A DNA stretch of 11,873 bases from Dipetalonema caudispina (Eukaryota > Nematoda > Chromadorea > Rhabditida > Onchocercidae): the NCBI GenBank assembly GCA_013365325.1, contig JABVXV010000730.1, positions 1-11,873 of the forward strand. The letters run 5' to 3'. The notes under the pieces were generated by a model. That model was not told the DNA's origin. It did not search any database and saw only the letters and a program-made list of their open reading frames with translations. Position 1 is the first letter of the stretch, and each line of letters begins with the position of its first letter. The position numbers were made by a program, and so were the translations under genes. This document shows positions 8,642-11,873 of this stretch, one piece after another.

Positions 8642-9630
8642 TATTTCCAATCAGTTTTTAGATAATAATTGCATTTTTCATTTGAAAAAAGCCATAAATA
8701 ATGGTTGAACTTTTTTAATGAAAAAAAAGAAATGCAACTATTGCTTAAAGTGAATAAAAATTATGTTGATGTCGCCTGCTGTCAGTGTCTCCTTCCTTTC
8801 TTACCTTTTCATCCATTTTCCATCCTATGTTTTTGCATTATCGTAATTTTTGCATGAAAGAAATTAGAAATGATTGCTAAAAAAAAATCATAATGCATGC
8901 TTGATTTTTAAGAATTTTGGTGGTTAAAAATTTTTCCTTTGGCGGATTCATTTCCTCCTTGTAAAAAAAGAAAAGACAGGAAAAGTATGTAGATACGTAC
9001 GTAAGACATGTGTTGTCAATCTTTTCAAACTATCGAAATTTGAATGGTACTTTTTGTGATTATTCTTGTTTTTCAAGGGCCGGAAAAATGGAAAAAGGAA
9101 AAAGGATTAGTAATAATTTAATTAACATTTAAAAAAAAAGAACGGAAGATACATTTCTAAAAAGCTTTGTATCATCTTTTTGCTTTATGCATATTGCGGA
9201 AAGGAATTTATTGATTTTTTTTCCATTAGTTTGGTTAAATACTCATTAATTAACTGAATAAATCATCTGGAGATTTATTATTTATGATTTATCTCTATTT
9301 ACAATGATGAATTCAATAAATTAATATCGAAGAAAGAAAAAAAGAACAAAGCAAACTTTTCATACCATTTAATAATCTATTTAACAAAGCATTAAATATA
9401 AACTATAATATTTTTCAAATTGATTATGAAGAAAATTATAAATGATTTAGAATTGATACAATTTTAACTATATATCTAATTTTTGTCCGTCGTATTTTAG
9501 ATGAAAAATGCGCCAAAACTAATTTGAAAATTTACTGATAACTATGAACTAACATGGGTAATACGAAAAGAGAAAAACTGAGTGAATAACCTGTCGCTTT
9601 GTATAATAATGATTCAAGAAATATTAGTTT
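8642..9630. other. AT-rich stretch with no gene seen
   Basis: This stretch is ordinary AT-rich sequence with A and T runs. A perfect 10-bp palindrome TACGTACGTA lies at 8994-9003. No frame, RNA gene, microsatellite or longer repeat is supported. Confidence 0.6.
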
Positions 9631-9765
9631 ATGATTTCACGCAGTGCTGTACTTAAAAATTCCATTGAAAAATTAAAAATAACCGGAGAACCCATATGGA
9701 ATGATTCCGAAAAGGAGAAGTTCCTGTTCAACCGGTACCTAACAAATATATATTACAGCAATTGA
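9631..9765 (+). other. 44-codon ATG-started small frame, GC-richer than flanks
   Basis: The frame begins at ATG 9631 and ends at TGA 9763. The codons in the middle are visibly richer in G and C than the neighbouring DNA, and the product is charged with several Lys and Glu residues. Its N-terminal part faintly recalls the helix-turn-helix of Tc1-type transposases (a Ser-Arg-Ser-Ala-Val string followed by Thr-Gly). The spacing is off by one and nothing downstream fits that family, so I do not call it. GGTAC near 9734 and GTGAG near 9782 could act as splice donors, but no partner exon is visible. Confidence 0.13.
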
Positions 9766-10309
9766 CAGCAGATTTATTGCCGTGAGAACAAACTAAAATA
9801 TTCCTTCGCCATATTCCAAAGGCCAACTGTCTTCGTAGTGGATTTTTCAAGTTGACATGACAGCAGTTTTGAAAAGGAAGAAAGAATTTAAAATAAAAGA
9901 ATTTTAAAAAACAAAAGTAATCAAGTTTATTCGAATGAACTTTAATAAAAGTTAAATCAATTTTGGAGAACTTTAATCGTTTAATAAAGCATTTTCTTCA
10001 TTACCTACATTATTGTTTATTTGATTCAATGTGATCTCTGAATTTTAGCAATTTTCGGATCATTTCTAGCCTTAGCCAATATTTACAACTTTGAGTTATT
10101 TAATTCTCTTTAAGATTCCACCAATTAGAATAGAAGATATTGTTTTTTAATCTTCCATCTCCACTGATAATTTACTTATCACCTGATTTCTGCTCCTGAT
10201 TTTTCTTAACTGCAATAAATTATGATTGGAAAGTTGTTTATGTAAATTTGTTTTGTCGTGACCGTAAATTGTTTAATACAGAACTGCCTGGTATTTACTG
10301 TAACCCTAG
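9766..10309. other. AT-rich stretch with no gene seen
   Basis: TGACAGCAG occurs at 9763-9771 and again at 9858-9866, enclosing a GC-richer 90 bases without a long open frame on either strand. The remainder is plain AT-rich DNA. A degenerate extra copy of the 60-bp repeat may begin near 10279, upstream of the two clear copies. Confidence 0.55.
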
Positions 10310-10310
10310 T

Positions 10311-10490
10311 TATGGAATGTATTCCAGAAAACTGGACTTTATCCGCAGATAGAAGTCCGGCAATTCTGATTATAGAATGTATTCTAAGAAATTGGACTTC
10401 ATCCGCACATAGAAGTCTGATAATTCATAAAAGTGCATCCAGTAATTCTGGTTGTAGGACTTTGGTCACGGATATAAATTTCGGCAGAAG
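10311..10490. repeat. 60-bp tandem repeat, each clear unit able to form a hairpin
   Basis: Bases 10311-10370 and 10371-10430 match at 47 of 60 positions without gaps. A more decayed third copy follows (GGACTTT at 10334, 10394 as GGACTTC, and 10457; AGAAGT at 10352, 10412 and 10486). In copy 1, 10325-10368 can fold with CAGAA/TTCTG, CTGGACTT/AAGTCCGG and TATC/GATA stems closing a four-base loop. Copy 2 can form the equivalent central stem (10391-10399 with 10413-10421). Stem differences between the copies keep pairing, including one C-G to T-A double change. The element could be a structured RNA, a decayed mobile element or a simple minisatellite. Confidence 0.8.
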
Positions 10491-10539
10491 TTATAAAATA
10501 CATTTTAGTGTACCGGAATTTGACAATACATATGAATAA
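10312..10539 (+). other. 75-codon frame running through the 60-bp repeat
   Basis: The frame starts at ATG 10312 and ends at TAA 10537. It is open upstream from about 10258 without an earlier ATG. Because the repeat unit is 60 bp, the protein would contain two 20-residue repeats with a shared Glu-Cys-Ile start and an Asn-Trp-Thr centre. Of ten codons that differ between the copies, nine change the amino acid and one is silent, which argues against purifying selection on a protein. I recognise no family, signal peptide or membrane segment. It is probably a non-coding frame kept open by the repeat. Confidence 0.12.
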
Positions 10540-11205
10540 TTTAAATTTCCATAGATAAGTCTGTAAAAGAAATTTCTAGAAGACTGTATTAGTTAATTTT
10601 TTAAATCTTTTAAATTTTCGTTTTCACTTGCAAAATTTTCAGTCAGGAGATTTTCCAAACATTCTCTTTTTTTCTACTTAAAAGAAAATATTAGTAAAAT
10701 TTTCAGATTGTTTCTTTTCTAATATTTTAAAAATTTTGTCTATTCATATTATTACAAAAGAAAGTTGTTTTTATAAATGAAATCTTAAAATTTCACAAAT
10801 TAATCAATAGGGTCATTATCACGTAAGTTTGAAAAAAGATCAAGAAAGAGAAATAATAATACTTCTTTCCTTTACACCAAATGTTTACATTTTTCAATAA
10901 GGCATCATTTATCTATCCTATAGTCACTCGACAAGATTCCTCCATTTTCTCCTCTTCTTCCTCCTCCTTCATTCAACATTTCAATCCTTCTTCATTCTCT
11001 CTTGTCCTCAATATTATTCACCAATCTCTTCGTTCAACTCTTTTTTAATCTTTTTTTTTGAAAATAGAAACATTGAATACTGAAATATGTTCATATGATG
11101 TATATTTTTATCGAAAAAACTAATTTTTCATTTTCAAGAAAATTTTATTCACATTACTATTAGTGATTATATACTATATAATTTAAATTTTAAAATAATA
11201 ATCTT
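10540..11205. other. AT-rich stretch with a pyrimidine-rich patch
   Basis: A pyrimidine-rich patch at about 10937-10985 has CTCCT and CTTC strings, with further CT-rich DNA to about 11050. No gene, RNA or element is seen. Confidence 0.6.
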
Positions 11206-11409
11206 TCAGTAATTTCTAATTTCTTCCATTTCATTCATTTTACATGAATTACTGATAAGTATGTGTATATGTACAACATCCTGCAACGGTGACAGCATCC
11301 ATAGAATCATCGTCATCAGTTGATCGGAATAATTCATATATTTATTGCTTTTGTCAGTGCTAATATTACCGCCTACTGCTGCTATTGCTGCTTGATGATT
11401 ATTTGTTCT
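11206..11409 (-). other. 67-codon stop-free segment on the minus strand
   Basis: The minus-strand frame is open from after a TAG (11410-11412) to TGA at 11206-11208. The first in-frame ATG lies about a third of the way in, leaving about 40 codons. The beginning reads a small degenerate CTG/GCA triplet patch (about 11374-11393) as an Ala-rich string. The rest is mixed with several Met residues. The GC content is above the local background. No family, acceptor or donor is convincing. Chance is a fair explanation. Confidence 0.1.
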
Positions 11410-11754
11410 CTAGCGTGCTTACGTAAACAATTTCAAATTGATTTAAATTACGAAAAATTTGAAATTTGTTCTTTTTTGCTGATATTATATAGAAGTTGAA
11501 AATTTGAGGTATAGAATTTTTGAAAATTTAATATTATTTCACTTTTTACAAACTAATTTTTTTTTTAAGATACAAAATACTAATTAGCCATGGAAAAACA
11601 TAATATTTTGATAAAGCTCATTTATTCTATTCTATCATTTGGCTTTAATAAACACTGTCGTTTGGCTATATTGCCGGCCAGAATTATCACCTTTCCTGGT
11701 TAATATCTTTTGTTTAAGATATCATTTACAAGAAAGTCTGAGATTAATTACCAT
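11410..11754. other. AT-rich stretch with no gene seen
   Basis: This is plain AT-rich sequence with A and T runs and a few TTGAAAATTTGA-like strings. No frame, RNA gene or repeat is supported before the terminal microsatellite begins. Confidence 0.6.

Positions 11755-11873
<119 letters not shown>

Overview
This window is AT-rich eukaryotic DNA with no gene I can identify. In nearly 11.9 kb over six frames, the longest open reading frame is 128 codons, and that one lies in pyrimidine-rich low-complexity sequence. Such low coding density rules out ordinary bacterial, phage or organelle DNA. The base composition, the many triplet microsatellites (TTA, TTG, CAT, GTA) and the abundant short A/T runs fit intergenic or intronic DNA of a compact AT-rich invertebrate genome. 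A filarial-type nematode is my best guess. That is inference from composition only; no marker gene confirms it.

Layout. Both ends are long (TTA)n microsatellites on the same strand (1-147 and 11755-11873), which suggests the window is a whole contig broken at simple repeats. A degenerate CAT/CAC array lies at 881-984. Around 2496-2765 both strands stay open, and this is followed by an unusual cluster of eight ACGT tetramers (2774-2966). An imperfect tandem duplication of about 190 bp fills 4183-4610. The most GC-rich and structured part is 5159-5768: a three-copy minisatellite with a conserved 16-base core, then a pyrimidine tract, a purine tract, a GTA-type triplet array and another pyrimidine tract. 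A pure (TTG)n array lies at 6455-6554. A group of dyads with a perfect CRE-like octamer lies at 8484-8641. A 60-bp tandem repeat that can fold into a hairpin in each clear copy lies at 10311-10490.

I find no tRNA, rRNA, CRISPR array, recognisable transposon or convincing exon-intron model. Six stop-free stretches are listed as very tentative coding candidates because they are the best available. Their number and length are close to what chance would give at this composition. The most promising non-coding signals are the hairpin-forming 60-bp repeat, the 31-32 bp phased core repeat and the ACGT cluster. I do not see evidence for a multi-gene system here.
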